The notes beneath the pieces are model-generated. The model was not told where the DNA came from, searched no databases, and saw only the letters and a program-made list of their open reading frames with translations. A stretch of DNA of 6,251 nt, taken from assembly GCA_002362135.1 (NCBI GenBank), contig DETO01000063.1:1-6251 (forward strand). Direction: 5' to 3'. Within the stretch, counting starts at the first letter, position 1. Every line of letters starts with the position of its first letter. The DNA is from Ruminococcus sp. UBA3286 (GTDB lineage Bacteria; Bacillota; Clostridia; Oscillospirales; Ruminococcaceae). Below are positions 6,214 through 6,251 of this stretch, piece by piece. A program made the translations under genes and the position numbers.

Positions 6214-6251
6214 AGGGGAGACGCTGCCTCCCCCGAACCCCCTCTGCAAAA
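6214..6251. repeat. GC-rich hairpin, probable start of a dispersed intergenic repeat (cut by window end)
   Basis: GGGGAG (6215-6220) pairs with CTCCCC (6228-6233) around ACGCTGC, followed by CGAACCCCCTCTGCAAAA up to the edge. The composition differs sharply from the AT-rich gaps elsewhere in the window. It resembles, from memory, the C-rich 'CTGCC-CCCCGAACCCC' elements scattered between genes in Ruminococcaceae. No T run follows the stem within the window, so it is not called as a terminator, though it may help end the lipoprotein transcript. Confidence 0.4.

Overview
The window reads as chromosomal DNA of a spore-forming Firmicute, most likely a Clostridia member of the Ruminococcus/Oscillospiraceae type. 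The reasons are strong AAAGGAG-type ribosome binding sites, roughly balanced base composition with AT-rich gaps, a confident spoIVA, and a sipL-like SPOCS/LysM gene, which is typical of Clostridia. All supported genes are on the + strand. The species assignment is inference; no rRNA or other marker gene is present.

Layout. Positions 85-1686 encode an intracellular GH13 alpha-amylase-family enzyme (neopullulanase/cyclomaltodextrinase-like active site, no CBM34 domain) that carries a C-terminal DUF1653-like domain after an acidic linker. Positions 1698-2011 look like a self-contained small transcription unit: a weak promoter, a leader with three short hairpins, a 49-residue hydrophilic protein with an internal repeat, and a strong intrinsic terminator. 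Positions 2080-5114 are a two-gene sporulation operon, a SipL-like protein followed 17 nt later by SpoIVA, with a sigma-E-like promoter in front. Positions 5115-5240 are an AT-rich gap with inverted repeats and promoter-like boxes. Positions 5241-6191 encode a probable lipoprotein of unknown function with propeller-like repeats. The last 40 bases hold a GC-rich hairpin that looks like the start of a dispersed intergenic repeat, cut by the window end.

How the genes work together. SpoIVA is the ATPase that polymerises on the forespore surface as the coat basement layer, and SipL is its direct partner in Clostridia, so the central operon would co-express two proteins of one complex in the mother cell. 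The GH13 enzyme probably cuts cytoplasmic maltodextrins. The small protein and the lipoprotein have no visible functional link to their neighbours. I see no phage, transposon, CRISPR or defence module. The points most worth a second look are the GH13-DUF1653 fusion, the structured-leader small-protein unit, and the direct sipL-spoIVA pairing.
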